From: Ramazzottius varieornatus
Lineage: Eukaryota > Tardigrada > Eutardigrada > Parachela > Ramazzottiidae
Direction: 5' to 3'
Assembly (NCBI GenBank): GCA_001949185.1
Contig: BDGG01000022.1
Span: 62,001-126,000, forward strand
Length of the DNA: 64,000 bases
Under the pieces are notes generated by a model that searched no databases, had not been told where the DNA came from, and saw nothing but the letters and a program-made list of their open reading frames with translations. A program made the position numbers and the translations under genes. Position 1 is the stretch's first letter; each line of letters starts with the position of its first letter. Below, piece by piece: positions 21,318 to 30,387 of the stretch.

Positions 21318-22101
21318 CTTCGAGGCGGTTGCAGCCTATGCAAGTAGGGAGACCAAGTACAAAGTCAGATGACCTAGGATAGGAAGAGCATTGGTAATCA
21401 GGATTGCCTGTAAAACCGCAAGAGCTTCTGCCATGCTTACAGATGTTTTCTTACCTTGCGTTAGCACAACACAGCAAGGCCACAGTCAGCACTTCCCAGC
21501 AATCTCTCAGGGTGATCGTTGGTGTGAAGGCGAGGAAAGGAGAACGTGGAAATGGCAGCAGAAGAATTTCTGGTTGACGAAGTGCAACGTTCAACGCAAT
21601 CAAAAATTATACGATCGTGTACAGCAGGCGGAGTCCTCCTCCTGCCTTATTGGCTGCCCGCGAAGGTGCGGTTGGAAGCCAGTCTGTCCGTATGGTTTGC
21701 TTACGACGTCATGATGTTCTGCTATAAGCGCGATGACGACATGCGTCGAAGTTTGTGCTTTACTTGCTGATGAGTCTGGGCCGTGGCTTGGTATGCTTTG
21801 CCTTCACGCGACTTTGCCTTTATGCAAGACTGTACATTGCCTTCAAGGTGACTCATGCGTAGTGAATCACATGACAGCACGAAATCGCGTAGCTGAGTAG
21901 CATAACACCACGAGACAACACAACTTTAACCTCTCGCCCTTACGCGCCGTAACTTCGTAACCAAGAATTAGCGGACTCGAAGGACGCCACTTGCGTGCGA
22001 CTTTGCCCATTACGAATTTTCTTGCCTTAAATTCTCACTTCCTGCGATCTACTCTCGCTTTCTGCGTTTTTTGCCCTGATCCCTCCAACTTTCGTCTCGT
22101 C
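21318..22101. other. Intergenic region upstream of divergent FBP and MULE genes
   Basis: Nothing recognisable as a conserved exon. Open frames at about 21390-21770 have no family signature. The region would hold both promoters. Confidence 0.45.
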
Positions 22102-22420
22102 ATGGAAAGGCCGCCGATGATTGTGTCCGACGATGAAAACGACGTTTTTTTTGATGGCTCGGTTGTGAACGGAACGTCCAGTGTGGATGGTACGCCAAAA
22201 GACAACAAGCGGATCAAGCTGGAAAATGCTGACCAGGGAAGCCCATCTGCTGCTCTCGATGAACGCCTTGCAGCTGCAGCTGAGTCAGAATGGGATGATG
22301 TGGCTTACCCGAATGACCAGACTACAATAACGAGCAACTACAACGGTGATTCGCTTATTCCGAGCACATCTTCTGAATATAGAGGGCAAGTACCGATTTA
22401 TTTTCCATTTAGTCTGCTGA

Positions 22421-22513
22421 ATGTGCCGGCGAGGTCCGTGTTTTATGCGCATGTTCCTTGCCTTGTATAAGCCGGCGACCAACGTTTCGCACATGCCGGC
22501 GAGGTCGATTTAA
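22421..22513. repeat. 24-bp minisatellite, array 1
   Basis: About four degenerate 24-bp units with the core GCCGGCGAGGTC lie in the first intron of the MULE gene. Unit starts fall near 22423, 22469 and 22493, with one poorly conserved unit between. Confidence 0.75.
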
Positions 22514-23336
22514 TATTGGCCAGTAACTATCCATCTTTGCAGTCTGCCGGCAACAACTGGTTACCACTCATGACAACTAGCTTACTCATCTTTGTCGTTT
22601 TAGAAATTCGGCTCCGGCGAGCGGGGATAACTCTCTCATATATCTCTCGGACGACGAACACTATGACCTGTCGGCTAACTCCACGAGTGCTGTAGCGGCT
22701 GCCGGAAATTTGTCTTTGTCCCCCACCCCGTAAGTGAAACCGGCTTTCGTGCACGCCGGCGCGCTCTGTTTGACACAACCCAGCAGCAACACTTAATGTA
22801 TACACACTAGATGATCCATGATACTCTGGAGGTTAATTTTGACATACAACAACAGGTGTGTCGGCGATGTCTGTTTTATATACTCCAAAGATCGGTATCT
22901 TACACAAGCCGGCGAAAAAAAATTTTACCTAATATTACACGCATTATAACACAGCGGTCTGCTTTTGAATGGAACCATGCGAAACTAGTGACAAGTCGTC
23001 CTCGTACGTACCGGAAGACGAAGGCCATGAGATAACTGCGGTACAGACAAGCCCAAGGGATAGCACAGAAAACTCGTCAGTCTTGGCGGAATAAGTACGA
23101 TTTCGGTCAGATACAATACTGTTTAAACTAGACTAGCATAAGCTAATTTGCTGCTTTTTGTAGTGAGACGTCATTTTCAGCGCCAAAAAAAGTTTTCAAG
23201 AACACCCGTCCTGCCGCTCGTGCTGTTTGCTAACCGAGGCGAACTTCCCTTCGATCCGTCCGGCGAAGAAAGCGTTTTCGGACCATATTACAGATTGTGA
23301 GTGATGCACCTGTACATCTAAGGGGTAACGGCAATA

Positions 23337-23424
23337 TCTGCCGGCGAGGTCGTGGCGTCATCTGCCTGCAAGTCCCGGACACTATGCGCTGGCGAGGTTC
23401 CGGCACTTAGTGCCGGCGTGGTTT
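23337..23424. repeat. 24-bp minisatellite, array 2
   Basis: Four consecutive units of about 24 bases read TCTGCCGGCGAGGTCG, TCTGCCTGCAAGTCCC, TGCGCTGGCGAGGTTC and GTGCCGGCGTGGTT. The array lies just before the large exon of the MULE gene. Confidence 0.8.
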
Positions 23425-24299
23425 CTGCACTGAGAGTTTTCTTGTTTTGCAGTGACTTGAGGTACCGCTGTTTCTAAACATCGGAAAGTGACTCCTCCGT
23501 CTTGGCGTGGCTCAGTAGTCCCGAAGTTCTTCATGTGTATGGCTGCAGCAAGATGCCTCAGTGCTTCCAAGGACGTGCCTGGTTCGCGGTAATCTTTGAG
23601 TCCGAACAACGGATCTACGGGCTGGTAGCGGACGATGGTAACGGCTGCTGGAAGGACAAGAACCGAAGATTCGAGCGTGGCAAGAAGCTCGACGACGAAA
23701 GAACGCCATTTGTATACATGAAGAAAGACTGGTGCAGCTGGCCCAACGGACAATCAAACGGCTTCAAAAGAAGAATTCTGGCCTTGGTAGAATCGGAAGA
23801 CAAATGCAAGGTTCCACTCGGTAATTTTCTGGTTGTGGAGTATTCGTGGCAGGAGGGTAGCACAACGCAGCAGTTCAAACCGGGAAAAACCTACACGAAC
23901 CGCTCCGTTACCAGTGAAATGCGGAAACTGACATCACCAGTTGCCCGTGGGAAGTCTCTTACTTCCAGGGACATTTACTTCGAAGTGGCTTCAGCAGTTC
24001 CTGAAATGGACCGAGCACTAAATCCGTGGTCCCACCGGAATTCGTCAAGCATTCACTATCAAAACCGCAGCGAACAAGGAAGTCTACGGTTCCGATGCGG
24101 AGAGCTACTTACGTGCGAGAGACGGTGTCATTTTGCGGCAGTACCTGAACGAAGATGGCACCAAATCGGAGAACTACATTCTTGTCGATCCTCATCATGT
24201 TGGACTGCTTGCAGTGAATGGGAGTCGTCAGCAAAAGCGTAAGTGTCATCCAGTGCGATCTGCGAAGTCAGTAGTCTGTAACTTAGCGCGTTCGTTAAC

Positions 24300-24415
24300 G
24301 GTATGCCAGCGAGCTCGCTGATATACTAACCAACGAGCATCCTTTTGCATATGCCGGCGAGCTCGATGGTGTCCAAGCCGACGAGCTTGATTTGCTTACG
24401 CCAGCGAGCTCTTTA
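24300..24415. repeat. 24-bp minisatellite, array 3
   Basis: Five units of 23-25 bases occur here: ATGCCAGCGAGCTCG, AACCAACGAGCATCC, ATGCCGGCGAGCTCG, AAGCCGACGAGCTTG and ACGCCAGCGAGCTC. The array falls in a stretch that interrupts the MULE coding frame and is probably intronic. Confidence 0.85.
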
Positions 24416-25421
24416 ATGTTACCTCTTTGAGCCACGATGCTACTGACGATGCTAAGCCTTGTCCTATTGAATTTACGTTGGTTTCAGGCACACCACACGT
24501 GCAGGTCGACGTGACGTTCAACCTCGGCAATATGTTTGTCGTCACGATGGTCATCCAACACCCGTTCTGCAAGAATGCGGAAACCGGGAAACCTACCCTT
24601 GTCATCGGTCCAACGATGCTAACTCAGAAGAAATCACAGGCTTCATATGCGGTGTTTGAAAACTACCTTCGTAAGTGTCTGATCGGTGTTGGCGTGGATG
24701 TCCTGTCTGAAGACTGGTCATCAACTTTGTCACAGATGGAGAGCGAGCTTTGTACGAAGCGTTCCGTCAAGCCTTCCCTCGGCATAACCACACGCTGTGT
24801 GTGCTGCACATTCGAAAGGGAATAGAACGATACTTTGATGGGAAGAAAAAGACTGCGTCCGAAATAGCGTTCGTTATGAATACGATTTTCGGCTACACTC
24901 GCACAGACGGGTTGGAGAGAAGACATGTTATGGGACTGATTGACTCGGTATCGGAACAAGCATTCGTTCGGCGATGGACGGAAATTAAGATTTTCCTTGG
25001 TGCGTTAACTTTCAGCGCTGGCTCGAGAGGAACCATCATAAGAACTTCCTTGAGAAGCTTATTCTACCGCAGGCGAAGCCATGGGGTTTTCTCGCGATCT
25101 GCCCAACACAAATCTTGCCGAAGCCGAGCACAAGGCGCTGAAAGCGTTCTTCGGAAAAAATAAAGATCCAAGAGAGGTGGCTGAAAGACTGCTGAAGTTG
25201 TACGCGGACCAGGTTACCCACTTGTTCCAGTGCATGAAGAACCAGGGAAAATACAGAGTTCGGGAAGAGTTTGCTAAGGACCTGCTTCTCTCGAGGGAGG
25301 AAGCTCGTGATGAACGCCATATCGTAGCCAAGTTAAAGAACAGTTCCCAAAATGCGACGTGCAGGCGATAGTGCTCACTGCAACCTGGCGCCAGGTGAGA
25401 ATTGGTTTAACTGTAAGCATG

Positions 25422-25500
25422 TGTGAAGCCGGTGAGGTCTGCCATATATGGCTCGACGAGGTCGACCATGTACATCTCGACGAGGTCGATTGCGTAGAGC
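25422..25500. repeat. 24-bp minisatellite, array 4
   Basis: Three units share the core CGACGAGGTCG and are spaced 24 bases (AAGCCGGTGAGGTC, GGCTCGACGAGGTCG, ATCTCGACGAGGTCG). The array sits between the DDE and SWIM exons of the MULE gene. Confidence 0.8.
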
Positions 25501-26157
25501 CTGGCGCAGAAGCATCACCGATGCAGCAAGCGCTGGTAGAGTTCGCGAGACAGTTCGGCAGTTTGTTAGTAACCGTTTGGCCGATATAGGTAGCTCCCGG
25601 TAAATCCTCCAACGTATCACTACCGGAATTGCCTGAGTTTCTGACCACCGGTCGCGCACCAATGTTTGCTAACAGCTGGAACCGCGCCATGGAACTTCGG
25701 AGCGACTGGATCGTCCAGTTGTCCGATTTGGAATGGCTGAACTTCAAGAACAGGTAAAGTCCGCAAAGTCCTGTCATCTGACAATATATATCTCTAACCA
25801 CCGGTGAAGGAAAGTGCAGCTGTTACCAGTCTCAGACGAATAGAGATCCAGCATGCAAGCACATCATAACCGTGGCTGCGACTACAGGCCAAGTCGACCG
25901 GCTAGTGGAGTGGCTGAAGGTGTAAAAGAGCACGAAGGTGGTTGGCAGCTGGACATTGACGAGCACTGGCGGAAAAATGCCTGGCCAGAAGCAGAGGACT
26001 GTGAAGGGAAAAGATTTCACCAAGCGGACAAGCACTGAGGCTCTTGACATGGATTTGCAGGAAGAAGGCTTTTGTTTTAGAGGAGAGGGATGCGCGAATG
26101 GTGAGTGTTGACCTGTGTCAAGCTGTATTCTTTTACTTTATTTTGTGTGAATGTTCT

Positions 26158-26250
26158 TGTCGGAGAGCCCAGTGCTGTGTAAGCCGCGAGCTCAGTACCG
26201 TGTATCCCGGCGACTTCGATGAAGTGTGTGCCGGCGAGCTCGGCGAAGCG
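26158..26250. repeat. 24-bp minisatellite, array 5
   Basis: Units AAGCCGCGAGCTCAG, ATCCCGGCGACTTCG and GTGCCGGCGAGCTCG repeat at about 24-27 bases. The array sits in the intron between the MULE SWIM exon and the C-terminal exon. Confidence 0.8.
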
Positions 26251-26925
26251 TTGCCAGTAACAGCTAATATGTCGCGCTTTCCGCAGGGAAACCATGGCAG
26301 GATAGTACTTACGAGTTCAAAATCACAAAGGTCTCGGTTCCTGGCTCGCGATACCAGTGCCCCGGATGCCGAACATCGTTCATGAAGAAGCCAGCCGAAC
26401 AAGATCTGCTCGTCACCCGTGTAGAACAGGACTTCGAAAACGGAATTGGCGGTCATTGCGTTGCCGCGATGTTGTCGGCACCATATGAACAACCGCTGTA
26501 TTAAGATTCGACACAGCAAATTTCACTCCGATAACGATGTTATCGAAGACAAAATTCTTCAGAAGTTGTCCGATGGAGAGCGTGCTGCTATCCGCAATTT
26601 TCGTTCCGGATACATTGTCTAATTTGATTAAAACTTGAAATCTCTTCACGGTCGTGGAAGCATTGAGCAACTTATGAAATGTTAGTAGTCTGTTTTTATT
26701 AATATTTTTCTTTATTAATAAAACATAACAGCATGTCCCACACTTTGTATTGTGAGCCGTAGAACCCACCCGGCGGAAGAGGAAACCGAATTAGATGGGT
26801 AGGGGCAAGTATCAGAATGTATCTACTGCAGAAGAAAGCCAACAGTATATTGTGATAAGATATCCGATAAGAGAACTAAAGGCTTTTGTGGGCTCCAAAC
26901 CAACCTGAACAACAAAGACTACTTC

Positions 26926-29135
26926 TTACAAGCTCATCAAGTCACGGGCAGCGCGATCGACAGAGGATTCTCGTGTTTGTTTGGCTGATGCAGGCTGCGC
27001 CGGTTTCACCGACTTGGACTTCTCATCCTGAGACTTGTTCTTGGTAACACCAGCTTTCTTGGCTCCTTCAGCCTTCTGCGTATCGGCAGTCTTTTCTGGT
27101 CGCTTGGTTGTCGTCTTGGAAGTGCCTGCGAAACATTGCTCTATACTTAACAGTGAAATGCTCGACTGAAACAGACGCAGTGGAGCCTTGGAAGCAGACT
27201 TACTTGTGCAAGGCTCTTCGTCGCTGCTGACTTCTTCGAGGGTATGTAATCGCCGAGGCGCTAGAATCTGGTCGAGCTCTGTCCGCTCAAACAAATCTAA
27301 AAAGTTCTCAAGACCTGTGGGTTATAGGGTCAGGTTTCTCTTTAGCGGCCTGTCATCGCCGTGGCCTTTCCCTTAGCCCTTGGTCACCTCGAATTTCATT
27401 CTCCACATGGCGGCTAAGGAGGCACTCCAGACAGCAAATTCGCCGTGATGATGCTTCTTAGACGCGGTCCATCTGGAACAAAGAAAGTAGGTCAATGAAT
27501 TCGCATGATACTCGCACTACCTGACTACTCTGCGTACTAACGTTTTCAAAATCCACAGTACCAAAGCACTCTTTCTAAGCTTACCTTCTGAAGAACTCCC
27601 ACACGCCTTTGCTGTATAGATCGCAAGTGTTACTTTTTTCAAAGTTCTCGACAATCCTGTAACGATGACAAAACCCACAGCACGAAACGAGTGTGCTGAT
27701 TCTGCAAAACCTACTAATCAACTGCACCGCAGGACTTTGAGTTCTTTTCCGGAAGGTTTTCAGACACGTTGGTCACGCAGTCGCTTTCTTCGTTGTCTTC
27801 ATCATCTTCGTCGCCTTCCTCGTCCTCATCACTTTTATCCTCGTCTTCCTTTCGCTTCGTCTCTGTTAACAAAGCCAGCTCATTTGGTACCACTATAAAT
27901 CGTAAGTAGTTCACAATGTAAGTGCAAGCTTTGCCGAGATAACTGGTTTACGCTACCTTCGGCATCAGCAGCATTTTTCTTTTTCTTCTGCTCATCCGCA
28001 GCACTGAGGTCCATGGATTCAGTAAAAACCGTAATGGCGTCCACAGTCTCGTTCACTACAAAGACATGGCAGAATGTACTTTGGCGGATATACTTGGCTG
28101 TACAGGCCGACGACCTCAATACACTGTACGCCGGCGACCTCACTACACTGTATGCCGACGACCTCTCAAAGCGAACCTTCATAGTTTTTATGTCGCGAAT
28201 GGGGAAAAATTTCGGAAAACTGCCCACATTCTACCTGCTTCGAGTTCCTCGTCAGAAGACTTCTCGAGTTCTTCACTCGATATGGTCGGTAGTCCATCTG
28301 CTGGAGCGAGCAAAGGCTCGATTATCTTGGGCGGTGCATCGACTGCATACGATTCTACACTGTTACGATCCTGCTTGCTGCTCGTCGGACTTGCAAATAT
28401 GAAACAAAAGAGGCTTCAGCCGAGCAATGACCGAGCAATGAATTCCCATGAATCGCAAACAAGAACTAGAATTTAGTGAAATATTGCTGTTCGATCCAGC
28501 CTGTAGTGTTCACCGTTTTGTCGAGCCTGTAAAGACGAGCCTGTAAATCACATAAACGCAACCCATTCTTTCAGCTGTGGCGCCTCTTCTGCTACCTCCC
28601 TCTCCTCGGCCTCGCACGGAAGAAACTCCGTCGAACAGTACAGGAGTCAGACTTGGAGGCATCCTTGTCTTCTTCTCCGTCGTTTGCAGACTAGTGGCCC
28701 TGTCTTTCTAAGCCGTCTTCTTATTTTTGATTCTACTAAAATCACACAAATTAACCATTATCACTCACAAATCTACCAGGAGAAATTTGCACGGTAATGC
28801 CATTTTCTACGCAGTACTGACCTGGCCTCCATGAAGACATCATTTACGCCAGAGGCCTTCGCGTCATTCTCGCCATTCTGGAGCATCAGCGAGTCGCTGA
28901 ATATCCACTCGTCATACCTAAAGAGGACAAGCACTCAAACATCTTCATTCCGCGAACCTAATGGACACCGGAGCGTGCTTACCGTTTCCCCCAGCCTGGG
29001 TAGTGAATCCTGTAGATGGGCACGGACGTGGCCTGTTCTCCGGGATACTTGTCCGCTTCGATTAGGATAATCTTGGCCTTGTGCCAAAAATTGGTGTCCG
29101 AGTCACACCGAATTTGGGGTTCGGGGTCTAGGAAC
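26926..29135 (-). CDS. Chromo-barrel (tudor-knot) domain protein, 5' end not found
   Basis: Minus-strand exons begin near 29127 with DPEPQIRCDSDTNFWHKA, followed by VPIYRIHYPGWGKR and then YDEWIFSDSLML. The pattern Y-x-I-H-Y-x-G-W-x-x-R-Y-D-E-W is the chromo-barrel fold seen in ARID4, MSL3, MRG15 and MYST acetyltransferases. Later exons are acidic and low-complexity: SANDGEEDKDASKSD (about 28690), SSEELEKSSDEELEA (about 28280) and ETKRKEDEDKSDEDEEGDED (about 27865). A short conserved-looking module (RIVENFEKSNTCDLYSKGVW, then ASKKHHHGEFAVW) comes next, and a Lys-rich tail ends in RESSVDRAARDLMSL*. I expect a nuclear chromatin reader that binds methyl-lysine or nucleic acid; the specific family is unknown. 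The N-terminal exons were not found, because a hAT element lies right at the 5' side of the first visible exon. Some junctions (28000, 27390) are unresolved. Confidence 0.6.
28100..28165. repeat. 24-bp minisatellite, array 6 (in the chromo-barrel gene)
   Basis: Three units occur at 24-base spacing: GGCCGACGACCTCAATACACT, ACGCCGGCGACCTCACTACACT and ATGCCGACGACCTC, on the plus strand. The array is in an intron of the minus-strand gene, so the motif has the same strand orientation as in the MULE introns but is antisense to its host gene. Confidence 0.85.
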
Positions 29136-30139
29136 TAGGGTTGTTAATGGATGGATAAACGGTTGAATGGATGGATATGCGGATGGATAAAAACTTATCC
29201 GGATACCATTTGGATGGATAAAAGGTTTATCCGTATCCAGCTTCTTGGATAAAACTTTTATCCGGATTATCCGGATATTATCCGGTTACACCAATTAGAT
29301 ACAAACCATATGTTCAATCACTCGAGCCAAACCGAAACTACCAAACTTTGTAGCGTATCTATTCATGGTCTGTCATCATTGCTACCATGGCTTCAAAAAC
29401 CACCGTTCAAGAGTTCAGACATAAGGCTTGAAGGGCCTCAGGTTCTAGGCGGTTACGAAGGACTGTATCGACCACAACCAGAGAATGCACTCTCAGGAGG
29501 CACAAAAGAAGCCTGTGCAGCTAAAACATCCTTCGCAATGCGGTACAATGTCGGATAGCGGCTTTCCGACATGCTCCAAAATTCCAGGCATCTCTTTTGA
29601 CTGATTCCTTTGGATCCAGGAAGAATTGGTCATCTTCGTTAAGCTGGGAGTCTGCTGCGGAAGTGACTTGCGCCATCGTCCGTTCGCGGATATACAGCTG
29701 CGTATTCGGAGGTAGAGCAGTAGACTTCTCGGCAATGTCGGATCTTCCTCTTTGGCTGTAATGAAAACAACTTACAAACAGCACGAGCTATAGTTCGTAA
29801 GAACGGAAGAGTGTAACGAGAAACAACGTTCAATAAGCCGACTTCCGGTAGGCTTGTAACAGCAGAGAGATTGCGCATCGTTACGATTCTTTCAGAGGTA
29901 CGAAACGTTAGCAAGACGAGTTGGGCTGTTCTGCTTTGATTGTCTGTTTTATTGATTCAGGTAGGTTAATCCGAATAAACCTCGGATGGATAGAGATGTT
30001 ATCCGGATCATATCCGGATGGATAAGAGTTTTATCCGATTAGGAGCTGGATGGATAAGATTCTTATCTAATCCATGTTTTATCCGGATATATCCGGATAA
30101 ATCCGTTGTGGATGGATAATTAACATTCCTGCTAGGAAC
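29128..30139. mobile_element. Non-autonomous hAT element with 8-bp target duplication
   Basis: The 8-bp direct repeat CTAGGAAC flanks the element (29128-29135 and 30132-30139). The element proper is 29136-30131 (996 bp). Its ends are TAGGGTTGTTAAT and, inverted, CAGGAATGTTAAT, matching the hAT-type CAGGG-TG-TTAA terminus. Both subterminal regions are packed with GGATGGATAA and ATCCGGATAA repeats, as expected for hAT subterminal binding sites. The interior holds no long open frame. The intact 8-bp duplication is the hAT hallmark. The insertion sits at the edge of the chromo-barrel exon. Confidence 0.85.
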
Positions 30140-30387
30140 ACCACATCACACCAAACCGAAAAACTTTTGGTGCACCAGATTTAATGAGCTAGTCAGCTAG
30201 CTTGGGCTAGATGAGTATCGCAAACTCGCTGTTTCGCTCCGTGGTTGATTCGACTAACCGTTGATTGTTTAAGCTGCGAAAATTCAGCTGTGTGGAATGT
30301 TTTCTTCCGAATTCGTCCGTATTACATCACTCTGATTACATCTTGCCATCTTTCGACGGTTCTGTTTGTTCTTTCTGAATAGCTGTC

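Larger units (their letters stand above)
22102..26622 (+). mobile_element. MULE-type transposase gene with introns and SWIM zinc finger (probably degenerate or domesticated)
   Basis: The first exon starts at 22102 and carries an acidic MIVSDDENDVFF. The next exon carries NSLIYLSDDEHYDL. Both resemble SUMO-interacting motifs. A large exon at about 23500-24000 contains CFQGRAWFAVIFESEQRIYG. The catalytic part follows: VQVDVTFNLGNMFVVTMVIQ (first Asp) at about 24500; FVTDGERALYEAFRQAF (second Asp) followed by TLCVLHIRKGI, the Mutator-specific C-x2-H, at about 24730-24830; then NTNLAEAEHKALKAFFG (likely third acidic residue) at about 25110. A SWIM finger KCSCYQSQTN...ACKHI lies at about 25816-25875. 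A C-terminal exon from about 26287 contains RYQCPGCRTSFMKKPAE. The order DDE then SWIM is classic for MULEs. Frame changes at about 23950-24040, 24680-24710 and 26460 are not all explained by good introns, so it may be inactive. I found no terminal inverted repeats. Confidence 0.7.

Noticed and set aside
22421-26250. Regularly spaced repeats as a CRISPR-like array
   Set aside because: Units are degenerate, adjacent without unique spacers, and the genome is an animal's.
28013-28402. Open frame with repeated LYAGDL / LYADDL, looking like a repeat protein
   Set aside because: It is the translation of the 24-bp minisatellite in an intron of the antisense chromo-barrel gene; no start context or splice support.
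29310-29558. Frames inside the hAT element as a possible transposase remnant
   Set aside because: Short, no domain, and opposite frames are similar in length; the element is non-autonomous.
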